Shown: positions 16,916 to 26,246 of the stretch, in pieces | Numbering within the stretch: position 1 is the stretch's first letter | How the letters are laid out: every line of letters begins with the position of its first letter | From: CAYFSS01 sp964345975 | GTDB lineage: Bacteria > Bacillota > Clostridia > Saccharofermentanales > Fastidiosipilaceae | Length of the DNA: 51,442 nucleotides | Direction of reading: 5' to 3' | NCBI GenBank assembly: GCA_964345975.1 | Contig: CAYFSS010000016.1 | Span: forward strand, 1-51,442 | Program-made: the position numbers and the translations under genes | The notes under the pieces: generated by a model | Told to the model about the DNA's origin: nothing | Seen by the model: the letters and a program-made list of their open reading frames with translations, nothing else | Database searches by the model: none

Positions 16916-18533
16916 GATGCATTTGTTGCTCAAAACCTAGGGCTCGGAGGATCTCGGTGGATTCTTCACCCATCATCAAACGACCCTGAGCTACTTTGTC
17001 TCTTACACCCCCGTGAATTTCAAAATATTCACTGAAGGTCTTAACCAGCGTTGCCACATCTGTAGCATATAGCTTGAAACTAAAGACATCTTCACCGATG
17101 GCACGGAGCAGGAGGAATTGATCAACTTCCTGTTTCCCAATCAAGTGATCCTGGACCCGCATCACATCGTCATCATCGCCGGAGATAAAGATCACCAGAG
17201 GTTCATCGAGATGTTCGATTTCAGTTAGACGATTCTCAATGAATGAGTTACGGAGCATCATGACCTTCTGTTTCAGGTCATAGATCTCAGTTTCATCTTT
17301 ATGAAGTCTGTCCGGAAGATTCTCATAATGGCAAGATTTTGCACGGGCAAGAGTCTCACTCACATGAGCTCTTGCCTGAAGTGCCTCCAGAGCTTCCTCG
17401 CCAACCAATACCGTTAGTCTGGAGCCACCACGAACTTGCTTGTCCTGAACGACTTGTAGGACTCCTAATTCTCCCGTCCGTTTAACATGAAGCGATGAAC
17501 AAGCACAAAGATCATAGCCTTCAATTTCAACAAGCCTTAAGGCCCCCGCAAACTCAATCTTTGATCTATAGGACACATCGGAGAAACGTTCAGCGGTTCC
17601 ATAATGTGTTCTTACCTGAGCATTTGTGCGGATTCCTTCGTTCGCCAGCTTCACAAGACGGTCTATTTCTTCTGTCGTTAATCGACGATCAAAATCCAGG
17701 GTAAAGAAGGACTCATTCATATGAAAGCCACGATTGTGTACACCATAGTGTTTAAGTGCCAGGCCTGAAAGCAAATGTTCAGCTGTATGTTGACGTCTGA
17801 ATTGTTGTCGCCGAGGTGCATCGATCGAAGCCGTGAAACGTTCTCCGGGCAAAACCTTTGCGTCACGGTCCAAGACGAGCCAGATGGCTTCATCGACCCA
17901 TAGAGTGTCTTTCACCTCCCATGGACCTAGTCGACCATGATCTCCCGGTTGACCACCACCTTCAGGATAGAATATCTGCCGATCTATCCTTACCTGATGA
18001 CCGCGAACGTCTAAGACTTCTACATCAGCGGTCAATATCTCCGGCTCACTGTAATAAAGTCCCGAGAAAGCTCCACGTTGCCATGTATCGAAAACGGCAC
18101 GAAAGGAATCTTCTACTCGGCCCGTGACTTCCCGGCCCCAATGGAATGGCGGAACAAAAGATCTAGCCGCTTCTTCTGTTTCAAACTCTAACTCACCGTA
18201 CGTTCTATCTAGATCCGGAATATACGAAAATTGCAGCACCTCACCGGTGGGTAATCTCAAATGTCTATCTTCACGCCTCAGGAGTTCCCTCCCTGCCGTC
18301 ATGCGCACAAAATCGTCATCGGTAATTTGAGTTTCAATTTCTTCTCTTACTAGGCCTGAGCTGTCGACCGGCCACTTCAACGTGATAACGGTCTCTCGGT
18401 CGCCACGCTTTCGAACTCGAAGTTCAGGCTCATCAAGGATGTATGTTGTCCATACATTTTCTTCAAGTAAAACCTCCCAGTCTTCTGGGAGGTCTTGATC
18501 TATCATCCATTTACGCTCAATTTCCAAACTCAT
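16902..18533 (-). CDS. CYTH domain fused to alanyl-tRNA editing protein AlaX
   Basis: This 543-residue protein has two recognisable parts. Residues 1-150 form a CYTH (triphosphate tunnel) domain with the ExExK motif at Glu4-Glu6-Lys8, then RVRKRGDRETVITLKW and LVREEIETQI. Residues 165-543 are an AlaX/AlaRS-like editing protein: YPEGGGQPGD (188-198), the zinc motif HTAEH (249-253) with Cys345 and His349 in CSSLHVKRTGELG, and a C-terminal DHHA1-like region ending HGGVRDKVAQGR. AlaX proteins hydrolyse Ser or Gly mischarged on tRNA-Ala. CYTH enzymes hydrolyse triphosphates or make cyclic nucleotides. The ATG directly follows the upstream gene's TAA, with GGAGT for ribosome binding. No in-frame stop separates the domains. 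Confidence 0.88.
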   Translation of the reverse strand: MSLEIERKWMIDQDLPEDWEVLLEENVWTTYILDEPELRVRKRGDRETVITLKWPVDSSGLVREEIETQITDDDFVRMTAGRELLRREDRHLRLPTGEVLQFSYIPDLDRTYGELEFETEEAARSFVPPFHWGREVTGRVEDSFRAVFDTWQRGAFSGLYYSEPEILTADVEVLDVRGHQVRIDRQIFYPEGGGQPGDHGRLGPWEVKDTLWVDEAIWLVLDRDAKVLPGERFTASIDAPRRQQFRRQHTAEHLLSGLALKHYGVHNRGFHMNESFFTLDFDRRLTTEEIDRLVKLANEGIRTNAQVRTHYGTAERFSDVSYRSKIEFAGALRLVEIEGYDLCACSSLHVKRTGELGVLQVVQDKQVRGGSRLTVLVGEEALEALQARAHVSETLARAKSCHYENLPDRLHKDETEIYDLKQKVMMLRNSFIENRLTEIEHLDEPLVIFISGDDDDVMRVQDHLIGKQEVDQFLLLRAIGEDVFSFKLYATDVATLVKTFSEYFEIHGGVRDKVAQGRLMMGEESTEILRALGFEQQMHLSFP

Positions 18534-19280
18534 TTAGGACTCCAAGATATCCACTAAACTTTGCTCTATAGCAGATGAAAAACCGGAATGATACCCCTCA
18601 ACTTGGCTCATAATATTTCCTTCACGGAAGATCAGAAAGAAGGGCAGCTCCCGAACCAGGTAACGGCTCAAACTTTCTTTGGGTAAGCTATCAGCATCAA
18701 CCATGATAAAGAGCACATCACCATAGCGCTCCGCCAGGTCTTCTAGAAGAACTTTGAGCTCTTCTTCTTGCCCGCGCCAAGATGCATTAAAGACGGAATA
18801 AATAATCGGGTCTGCTTCTTCGATAAACTCCTCGAGGGTAATCGTTGGATATAAATACTCTACTTCCTCCAGCTCATGATTATAGTAAAGAAGCTTGTAA
18901 GCAGTTTCCTCTGGGCTTGTAATGCTCAAATAGTATTCCCAATCCACTGAATACTGTGTTGTATCGACCATCTCGTCTGAATTTTCAGCCATAGGGGCTA
19001 AGGATTCTGCTTCATTTTTCGTCTCTTCATTGACGTTGCGTTCTTGTTGCTCTTCTCTCTTCTGTGCTCTCAATTGAACCGGACTCTGATTTGTAACCGG
19101 CGAGATCCAAAGCCCACCTTGACGATTCAAAACCGTTTCATGGACATGCTCGAATGGGGCGACAACGGACGAATTCTCGGCTTCGTTCCCAAGGGCAGGC
19201 GTGTCCGCACGTTCCGCACTGATAGAGAAGCTGAAAATGGAAAGAAAAACAAACACTAAAATCGGCAAGCGTTTCCTCAT
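18534..19280 (-). CDS. Exported thioredoxin-fold protein lacking CxxC
   Basis: This 248-residue protein has a clear signal peptide (MRKRLPILVFVFLSIFSFS, cut near ISA|ER), a low-complexity acidic linker (about 30-130) and a C-terminal thioredoxin-like domain. In that domain DPIIYSVFNASWRGQEEEL stands where WCGPC would be, LFIMVDADSLPKESLSRYLV follows, and LPFFLIFREG keeps the cis-Pro. With no redox cysteines it cannot be a disulfide oxidoreductase; a binding or chaperone role is inference. Its stop is joined to the start of the CYTH-AlaX gene (TAAATG), so the two are translated from one message. Confidence 0.7.
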   Translation of the reverse strand: MRKRLPILVFVFLSIFSFSISAERADTPALGNEAENSSVVAPFEHVHETVLNRQGGLWISPVTNQSPVQLRAQKREEQQERNVNEETKNEAESLAPMAENSDEMVDTTQYSVDWEYYLSITSPEETAYKLLYYNHELEEVEYLYPTITLEEFIEEADPIIYSVFNASWRGQEEELKVLLEDLAERYGDVLFIMVDADSLPKESLSRYLVRELPFFLIFREGNIMSQVEGYHSGFSSAIEQSLVDILES

Positions 19281-19370
19281 GTAAAACCCCTTCTGAAATA
19301 ATCCTGTTACAGATGTATTTCAATATTTCTTAATGAATCTATCATAGCGAAATCTAAGCGGAGTAAACTC

Positions 19371-22300
19371 CTATTCCAATGACTTGAGTGAATCTATCAT
19401 GTCAATTTTCTGTAAATTGAAATGCATAGTTATGGCAACTAAGAGGGTGAAGATTTGGGTAAGGACGAAAGCAATAACAAAGCTATCCCAATGGATATTA
19501 CGCCCGAACATAGTATTATCCGTTTCAACGGTGAGAATGATGTAAATATGTAGCACGTACCCTAATACAAGGCCTATAAAGGAAGCGATGGTTGTTAAGA
19601 CGAAGACTTCGGAGAATATATAGTTCGACACTTCGCGGTTAAAGAAACCCAACACTTTAATGGTGGCAATCTCTCGTTCCCGCTCACCGATGCTTATACT
19701 TACAAGGTTATAGAGCACAACAAAAGCCAAGAGTGCTGCAGTAACAATGATGACCACGACCACCAAACCGATGGGTTCCAGCATATTGTCGATTGTATCG
19801 ACCATCTCGTGCATCAATGTTACAAGGACGACCTCATCGTTTTCTGCAAATTGTCGACTCAAGTCTTCCAGGATCGCATCTTTCTCAGCTTGCGGCATAT
19901 CATTTTCCGCTGCTCTCAATAACCATACATTCGACTCAAAATCATGCAGCGTCACATGCTCATATGCACTTTCACTCATGTAGAGATAGTGTTCGACATA
20001 GTTTTCACTGATACCAATGACCTTATCTACGTAGACCCTACCGTCGACATCCATCCACTCCAACGTGTCACCCACGCCAACGTCAGCATTTTCAGCTAAT
20101 TTCTCTGTTACAACCACGCCTTCATCCTCCAGGCTCTGAGGTTCACCGGTCAAACGGTTCTCCAGACGAATGAAGGGCTTTTCATATGGGGTCGTTGAGT
20201 CTTCAAAACTCATCCAGCTAGCCGGAACGAGTTTACCTCCGGGCAGACGCACTCTCGCCGGTTTAGTATTGAGCGATACACGCTCCATTTCCAAGCTGCT
20301 TTCATCAATGATGCCTTCAACGTCTCGCTTCGCTTGATCCGTTTCTTGGCCCATTGCATAGGTCATTAGCATGTCGTAATTCCATATTTTCTTTGTCTGG
20401 ATATTTAGAATATCAGTGATGGAATCCCCTATACCTAATCCTGCAACAAGTAGTGCTGTACATCCCGCAATACCGATCACGGTCATAGCTGAACGCACTT
20501 TGTAGCGGAAGATATTTCGAACGGTGAGTTTTTGTGAGAAACCTAAGACCCGCCACAGAGGCTTGATCCGCTCAAGGAGAATTCGCTTACCCGGTCGCGG
20601 TGCTTTTGGTAACGTAAGCGTAGCGGGCTTTTCTTTTAAGACCCGTACGAGAGCGATAACCGTTACACTCAACGTGATTGAAATCTGGAGCAGGACGGAT
20701 GCTGTTAAGTATTCGTTTTGGAACTGCAAGTGGAACGTCGGGATGGTATAGAGGATTCTGTATGCCCAAGTAATGATCGTTGGAAAGGCCCATAGACCCG
20801 TATAACCGCCTACAACAGAGCCTAAGATCGTGGCAAGTAAGGCATAGGCCAAGTATTTTGTAGCCGTGGCAAATCGCCCGTACCCCAAGCTTCGCAGAAG
20901 GCCCATATGTTGGCGTTCATCTTCGACCATTCGGGTCATCGTCGTGAGCGAGACTAACGCCGCGACCAAGAAGAAGAACAAAGGGAAGATCTTTCCTACC
21001 GCGCCGATGCGTTCAGCATCTGCAGCATACCCTGCGAAACCGGGGATATCCATATTGCGATAGACAAACCAGGTTCCGGGAAGTTCTCGAATCTGACGCT
21101 CAACTCCGCTCAATAGCTCTTCTGCATCTTGAATCATATCTTCTGCATTGAGTCTTTCAGTCGCTAAGACACCTTCAGCATTCTCCAGCTCGATCCATCC
21201 GGCATCGATGAGGGCTTGACCCTCAGCCTGCTTCTCCTCAAGCTCTTCCCATCCTGCAGCGATTTCATCTTCACCGTCTCGGATGGCCAGTTTACCGTCG
21301 GTTATTTCGCGTGAACTTTCCCGAAGTTTTGTTCTTCCCTCCGCCAGAGCTTGTCCACCGGCGCTATACTCGGCAGCACCGACCTGATATTGAGCAAGCC
21401 CTGCTTCATACTGAGCTTTTCCTTGCTCATACTCTGCCAATGCCGTGCTATAGATAGGGATTAATTCTTGGGCTGCAGACTCCCACTGCACGGCAAGGGC
21501 ATCCATCATCCCAACCGTACTTTGGATAATGGTCATGACGGTATAAGGGGTTGTTACACTTGTTGGATCCAAGAGGCGTAATTGGGCTGCACCGGCAGTT
21601 GAATAGATATCGATCACCACAGCTAGCTGATTGAGATAATTCTGATCCACAGGGGCCGGTAAACCGGCTAAGACTTGTTCAAGCCACTCCCTATCCGTAA
21701 GCATTTGGGCACGTTTGGTTTCATTTTCATCGATAAGATCCGCTATTCCATTGAGTGCTTGACGCGACATCTCAAGCGTTTGCCAGGCTTGGCTTAACTC
21801 GGATCGACCAAGGGCAATCTCAATACCTGCGGACATGTATTGAGCTTCTCCTCTTGCAAGTTCCAACTCGCCAGCCAGTAATTGCGCTTCTCCTTCTGCC
21901 AGATCCTTCTTCGCTTGTTCGATTTCTGCAGCCGCTGCTTCCAGTTCCGCTTTACCTTCTTCTATGCCTTGATCAAGTTCTTCTTGCGCATCGATTAATT
22001 CTTGGCGGGCTGCAGCAATCTTCTCATCAGCTTCAGCTAGCGCTATATTACCTTTCTCTTTTTCATCTTCAAAAAGGGCACGCTGCGCTTCAAAACGATC
22101 GCGCAGCTCTTCCGTCTTAGCGGCGTAAACCTCTTCACCCCACTCTTGGAGACCCTCTTGGCAATCTTCCGAACGCTCTTCAAACTCTGCGCTATTGAAA
22201 TCAAGCCCTTCCAAATCACGCATCCTGAGCTTAAGATAATTGGTCTTCTCACCTAAGAATGCCCCGGGCATCGCAAAGACATTTGCTGCAATCGACCCGC

Positions 22301-22883
22301 TTCCCAAGATGGTGGCATCTCTTTCATACGTTAGATAGAGTGGAGAATGTGCTGTGCCGACGATCTCATAACTGCTAAACCTCAAGTCATGTCCGGTATC
22401 TTCAGCCTGAGGCTCATAGACCTTAATAGTTGCCCCAATGCCAACGTCCTGGCCACCTAAAGTCGACACCGAGGCATCCATAAGGATTTCTCTTGAATTT
22501 TCCGGCAGTCTACCTTCAACTAATTGAAGTCGGTCTAGGGCATTACTTCTTGGAGGTGGTAGCTCAAAGAAACGGACCGGTAGATTTAAATCTCCGGACT
22601 GCATATAGACATCAGCAAAACGCGAAGGATCAAGGTCAGCGACGTTGGGACTTGTCCTCAAAGCCATGATGTCTTCTTCATTAAGCGGCAAAGGACTGAT
22701 GATCGTGATATCGGACAAGTTATTGGCATCGAAATACGTCTGGGCCGAATCGATCATGACCGGCTCAACGGTATTGATTCCCGCAAAGAAACCTACTCCC
22801 AAGAAACTGATAAAGAAGATAGCTAAGAATCGGGTGATGCTGCTTCTTAGACTTCGAATAAAAGTCTTAAAGAGACCTTTCAT
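19371..22883 (-). CDS. Large FtsX/MacB-type ABC transporter permease
   Basis: This 1170-residue membrane protein has an N-terminal membrane helix (about 17-38, FLAIFFISFLGVGFFAG), an extracellular part with a long coiled coil, and two FtsX domains. The coiled coil is very rich in Glu, Ala and Gln (about 240-350, then 465-620). The FtsX domains each carry several helices, at about 635-760 and 1035-1160, the latter containing IGEREREIATIKVLGF. Such exporters in Gram-positives move lipids or peptides or act mechanically on the envelope. It starts 1 base after its ATPase gene, with which it forms the complete transporter. The substrate cannot be inferred. Confidence 0.9.
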   Translation of the reverse strand: MKGLFKTFIRSLRSSITRFLAIFFISFLGVGFFAGINTVEPVMIDSAQTYFDANNLSDITIISPLPLNEEDIMALRTSPNVADLDPSRFADVYMQSGDLNLPVRFFELPPPRSNALDRLQLVEGRLPENSREILMDASVSTLGGQDVGIGATIKVYEPQAEDTGHDLRFSSYEIVGTAHSPLYLTYERDATILGSGSIAANVFAMPGAFLGEKTNYLKLRMRDLEGLDFNSAEFEERSEDCQEGLQEWGEEVYAAKTEELRDRFEAQRALFEDEKEKGNIALAEADEKIAAARQELIDAQEELDQGIEEGKAELEAAAAEIEQAKKDLAEGEAQLLAGELELARGEAQYMSAGIEIALGRSELSQAWQTLEMSRQALNGIADLIDENETKRAQMLTDREWLEQVLAGLPAPVDQNYLNQLAVVIDIYSTAGAAQLRLLDPTSVTTPYTVMTIIQSTVGMMDALAVQWESAAQELIPIYSTALAEYEQGKAQYEAGLAQYQVGAAEYSAGGQALAEGRTKLRESSREITDGKLAIRDGEDEIAAGWEELEEKQAEGQALIDAGWIELENAEGVLATERLNAEDMIQDAEELLSGVERQIRELPGTWFVYRNMDIPGFAGYAADAERIGAVGKIFPLFFFLVAALVSLTTMTRMVEDERQHMGLLRSLGYGRFATATKYLAYALLATILGSVVGGYTGLWAFPTIITWAYRILYTIPTFHLQFQNEYLTASVLLQISITLSVTVIALVRVLKEKPATLTLPKAPRPGKRILLERIKPLWRVLGFSQKLTVRNIFRYKVRSAMTVIGIAGCTALLVAGLGIGDSITDILNIQTKKIWNYDMLMTYAMGQETDQAKRDVEGIIDESSLEMERVSLNTKPARVRLPGGKLVPASWMSFEDSTTPYEKPFIRLENRLTGEPQSLEDEGVVVTEKLAENADVGVGDTLEWMDVDGRVYVDKVIGISENYVEHYLYMSESAYEHVTLHDFESNVWLLRAAENDMPQAEKDAILEDLSRQFAENDEVVLVTLMHEMVDTIDNMLEPIGLVVVVIIVTAALLAFVVLYNLVSISIGEREREIATIKVLGFFNREVSNYIFSEVFVLTTIASFIGLVLGYVLHIYIILTVETDNTMFGRNIHWDSFVIAFVLTQIFTLLVAITMHFNLQKIDMIDSLKSLE

Positions 22884-22884
22884 A

Positions 22885-23586
22885 TTACCAACTCAGTTCC
22901 TCAACCAGCTTCGGTTTCTCGTTGAGATAATTCTCACTGATTTTTCCTGAGCGCATCCTTAAAACTCGATCCGCAATTTCTGCAATTACGGCGTTATGAG
23001 TGATGATAATCATGGTCATCTTATGTTGTCGGCTCATTCTTTGGAGCAAAGCTAGAACAGACTTACCGGTCTCGTAATCCAAGGCACCGGTGGGTTCATC
23101 ACATAGCATGAGTTTTGGGTTCTTTACCAAAGCACGAGCAATCGCCACTCTTTGTTGTTCACCACCGGAGAGCTGGGCCGGGAAATTTTGACTTTTATCT
23201 TCCAGGCCAACTTGCCGCAAGATATCTAGCGAATCAAAAGGGTTCTTTGCAATTTCTGCTGACAACTCCACATTCTCAAGCGCTGTAAGGTTAGGTACCA
23301 GGTTGTAAAATTGAAAGACAAATCCAATGTCGTGGCGTCGATAACTTGTAAGATCTCGCAATGAAGCCTCATGCAAATCTCGATCTTCAATCCTCATATA
23401 TCCACTGGTTAGGGAATCCATCCCTCCCAAGAGATTGAGTAAAGTCGTCTTGCCGGCACCGGACTGGCCCACGATGACGACAAATTCACCTTCTTCAAAT
23501 GTAAAATTAACTTCATCGACAGCAACAGTTTTAACTTCACCGCTTTGATAGATTTTTGAGACGTTTCTTGCTTCGATATAGCTCAA
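22885..23586 (-). CDS. ABC transporter ATPase, MacB/LolD family
   Basis: This 233-residue ATPase drives the adjacent FtsX-type permease. It has Walker A VGQSGAGKTTLLNLLGG, a Q loop in FVFQFYNLVPNLTALENV, the signature LSGGEQQRVAIARAL, Walker B LMLCDEPTGALD and the switch His in IIITHN. The start is a TTG (23584-23586) with AGAGGGGAG 6 bases upstream. The gene pair is transcribed away from the beta-helix protein gene, and the 139 bases between hold the divergent promoters. Confidence 0.93.
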   Translation of the reverse strand: MSYIEARNVSKIYQSGEVKTVAVDEVNFTFEEGEFVVIVGQSGAGKTTLLNLLGGMDSLTSGYMRIEDRDLHEASLRDLTSYRRHDIGFVFQFYNLVPNLTALENVELSAEIAKNPFDSLDILRQVGLEDKSQNFPAQLSGGEQQRVAIARALVKNPKLMLCDEPTGALDYETGKSVLALLQRMSRQHKMTMIIITHNAVIAEIADRVLRMRSGKISENYLNEKPKLVEELSW

Positions 23587-23725
23587 TAAATACTCCCCTC
23601 TTTACCGACGCAGTAAAAAGAATGTCATTATCTTAGCATAGGTAGAAACGAGGAAGAGCATGAGAAAGAAGCAAGCTTAGAACATACTGTTAATTGATGT
23701 TCGCTTGAAAGAAAGGTAATGAACC

Positions 23726-24448
23726 ATGCATAAAGGCCACGAAGCAAACCATAATCACAGCATTCATTCATCTAGTCCTTTAGATCTACTAACGTATCTC
23801 AAAAAGCAATTCCCGACCCCTCCTACCTTTAACCGTAACTATTGGGATAGCCTCCAAGGCGAATACTGGCGGGTCATCGAGGAACTTGCCACATTGTTTG
23901 AGGACCTCATCTTAGAAGTAAATTTCACAACCCTTCATCCCCTTAGTCGACCGGATGAGAAAGTCGTCATCCATAGCGAGGCTAAGGTTCATCCTACGGC
24001 TGTTATCAACGGTCCGTGCATTGTTGGTCCGCGAACCGAGATCAGACCCGGAGCCTGGATTCGGGAAAATGTACGCATAGGCGCAGATTGCATCATCGGG
24101 CATGCCTGCGAATTTAAAAATTGCTGGCTTGGAGATCAGGTTCAGACCAGTCATTACAACTACGTTGGTGATTCTATCTTAGGTAACAAGGCGCATTTAG
24201 GGGCCGGTGCCATAACCTCTAATTTTCGCTTAGACCATAAACCCATCCGTCTTCGCTTAGATAATTTACCGGTGACCCATGAAAACGTTCCAACGTTTCC
24301 TAAATGTGGCGCAATTCTAGGTGAGGAAAGTGAAGTGGGCAGCCAATCTGTCCTAAATCCGGGGGTGATTATCGGGCGTAAAGCCATGGTTTACCCATTG
24401 GTGAGTCTAAGGCGTAGCCTCGACACGAACGAAGTTGCAACAAATTAA
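23726..24448 (+). CDS. Left-handed beta-helix (hexapeptide) transferase-like protein
   Basis: This 240-residue protein has an 80-residue alpha-helical N-terminus with a His-rich start (HKGHEANHNHSIH) and then hexapeptide repeats of an LbetaH domain from about residue 85 (VVIHSEAKVHPTAVINGP, IIGHACEFKNCWLGD, ILGNKAHLGAGAITSNFR, AILGEESEVGSQSVLNPG). The GLGAGAI-like loop and HYNYVGDSIL resemble the acetyltransferase half of GlmU and related sugar-nucleotide proteins. There is no nucleotidyltransferase domain, so it is not a complete GlmU. The substrate is unknown. AAAGGTA precedes the ATG. Confidence 0.75.
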   Translation: MHKGHEANHNHSIHSSSPLDLLTYLKKQFPTPPTFNRNYWDSLQGEYWRVIEELATLFEDLILEVNFTTLHPLSRPDEKVVIHSEAKVHPTAVINGPCIVGPRTEIRPGAWIRENVRIGADCIIGHACEFKNCWLGDQVQTSHYNYVGDSILGNKAHLGAGAITSNFRLDHKPIRLRLDNLPVTHENVPTFPKCGAILGEESEVGSQSVLNPGVIIGRKAMVYPLVSLRRSLDTNEVATN

Positions 24449-24449
24449 G

Positions 24450-24489
24450 ACACCTCCCAAGAATTGCTCAAGAATTGCTTAGGAGGTGT
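24450..24489. terminator. Hairpin between convergent genes (possible terminator)
   Basis: An 8-bp perfect stem (ACACCTCC with GGAGGTGT) encloses two copies of AAGAATTGCT. It lies between the convergent beta-helix and fhs genes. Neither side has a real T run, so if it ends transcription it does so weakly. Confidence 0.35.
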
Positions 24490-24519
24490 AAGGATTCTAA
24501 TCAAGAAAATCAACTTAGT

Positions 24520-26169
24520 TTAGCTAAGACCAACGATCTCGTTATCGACGAGATCGATGCTTCTGGCTTGAGGAACTTTTGATAACCCCGGCATCGTCAT
24601 AATGCTTCCCGCTAAACAGACAATGAATCCGGCTCCCGCACGAAGCCTCAATTCCCTAATATGGAGATCGAAATCTTCCGGCGCACCTAAGAGCTTAGGA
24701 TCATCGGTGAAAGAGTTCGGTGTTTTAGCAACACAAACCGGGAGATTGCCATAACCCAAGGCTGAAATTTCTTCAGCTTGCTGGCGTGCTTCATCGGAGA
24801 ATACAACGTTTCTGCCACTATAAACCTTGTTCACAAGCACTTGGAGTTTTTCTTCAATAGAGTTTTGGATTGAATATAGGCGTTTGGGTTCAGACTCTTC
24901 TGCCATAGCTTCCAGCACTTTATTTGCTAGATCTTGGCCGCCGAGAGAACCTTCAGCAAAGACTCTTGAGTGAGCTAGACGGATCCCGCGTTCCGCACAA
25001 GCATCTGCTACGACTTCGAGTTCTTCTTCTGTATCTGTCGCAAAATGATTGAGGGCTACGACTGTAGGAAGTCCAAATTCTGCCATTATCTGAAGATGAC
25101 GTAAGAGGTTTGGCAGACCACGTCGCACGGCATCCGGATTGGAACTCTTGAGATCGACCGCACCCCCATGATGCTTTAGAGCTCTAATCGTCGCGACAAC
25201 GACAGCAGCGGACGGCCATATCCCCGCTTGCGGCGCTTTGAGGTGAAGAAATTTCTCGGCTCCCAGATCAGCACCAAAGCCTGCTTCCGTAACGACAATA
25301 TCGACCAATTGAGCCGCAGTCTTAGTCGCAATCAAGCTGTTACAGCCATGTGCAATGTTGGCAAACGGTCCACCATGGATAAACGCAGGAGTTCCTTCGA
25401 GCGTTTGCACCAAGTTAGGATCGATCGCCTGATCCAGTAAAACACCCAGTGAACCTTCAATCCCGAGATCAGAGACTCTAAAAGCTTCACCGTCCACCGT
25501 ATACGCAACGATGATTTCCCCTAATCTTTGCTTGAGATCATCTCTGTTTTTAGCCAAACAAAATACAGCCATGATTTCTGAAGCAACGGTGATATCAAAG
25601 CCCGTTTCATAGACATATCGATCTTGCTTAATCCCACGCATGACTTCTATATTCCGCAAAGAGCGATCATTCATATCAACCACTCTGCGCCAAAGAATTC
25701 GTTCAAGATCCAGTTTTGGTTCGTTGTTCCAGTACATGTGATTATCAAGACATGCTGCGATGAGGTTGTTTGCAGCGCCAATCGCATGGAGGTCACCCGT
25801 AAAATGTAGGTTAATCTCCTCCATCGGAATGACTTGAGCATAACCGCCACCCGTTGCACCGCCTTTCATACCGAACACGGGACCCATCGAAGGCTCACGA
25901 AGGCAGACCATGCTGCTATGACCTAGAGAACGCAAGGCATCGGCTAAGCCAATCGTTGTCGTCGTCTTGCCTTCTCCAGCTGGGGTTGGGGAAATCGCCG
26001 TAACTAGGACTATTCGACCCTCTTCTTTTGGTTCGAGGCGCTTGACATCCACCTTTGCCTTCGTGTGACCGTAAGCCAAGAGAGCTTCATTGGGGATCCC
26101 CAATTCTTCTGCAACCGCACTAAGGGGGCGTGGCATCGTTTGACGGGCAATTTCAATATCGCTCAACAT
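24520..26169 (-). CDS. fhs: Formate--tetrahydrofolate ligase
   Basis: This 549-residue enzyme makes 10-formyl-THF from formate, ATP and THF, serving purine synthesis and, in acetogens, the Wood-Ljungdahl methyl branch. The landmarks are the ATP loop TPAGEGKTTTTIGLADAL, LREPSMGPVFGMKGGATGGG, FTGDLHAIGAANNL and GAGFIVCLAGSIMTMPGLSK. The length matches the family. AGAAGGATC precedes the ATG. No other Wood-Ljungdahl genes are nearby, so the gene is probably for ordinary one-carbon metabolism here. Confidence 0.97.
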   Translation of the reverse strand: MLSDIEIARQTMPRPLSAVAEELGIPNEALLAYGHTKAKVDVKRLEPKEEGRIVLVTAISPTPAGEGKTTTTIGLADALRSLGHSSMVCLREPSMGPVFGMKGGATGGGYAQVIPMEEINLHFTGDLHAIGAANNLIAACLDNHMYWNNEPKLDLERILWRRVVDMNDRSLRNIEVMRGIKQDRYVYETGFDITVASEIMAVFCLAKNRDDLKQRLGEIIVAYTVDGEAFRVSDLGIEGSLGVLLDQAIDPNLVQTLEGTPAFIHGGPFANIAHGCNSLIATKTAAQLVDIVVTEAGFGADLGAEKFLHLKAPQAGIWPSAAVVVATIRALKHHGGAVDLKSSNPDAVRRGLPNLLRHLQIMAEFGLPTVVALNHFATDTEEELEVVADACAERGIRLAHSRVFAEGSLGGQDLANKVLEAMAEESEPKRLYSIQNSIEEKLQVLVNKVYSGRNVVFSDEARQQAEEISALGYGNLPVCVAKTPNSFTDDPKLLGAPEDFDLHIRELRLRAGAGFIVCLAGSIMTMPGLSKVPQARSIDLVDNEIVGLS

Positions 26170-26207
26170 GTTTGATCCTTCTTTCTTTGCTACTTAATCC
26201 ATAGAAT

Positions 26208-26246
26208 CCATAATAATGAGCCTAACCCATCTATGGTTTAGGCTCA
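26208..26246 (-). terminator. Terminator of the helD-dtd unit
   Basis: On the minus strand TGAGCCTAAACC, a 6-base loop and GGGTTAGGCTCA form a 12-bp stem with one mismatch, followed by TTATTAT. The first arm starts with the dtd stop codon itself. Confidence 0.65.
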
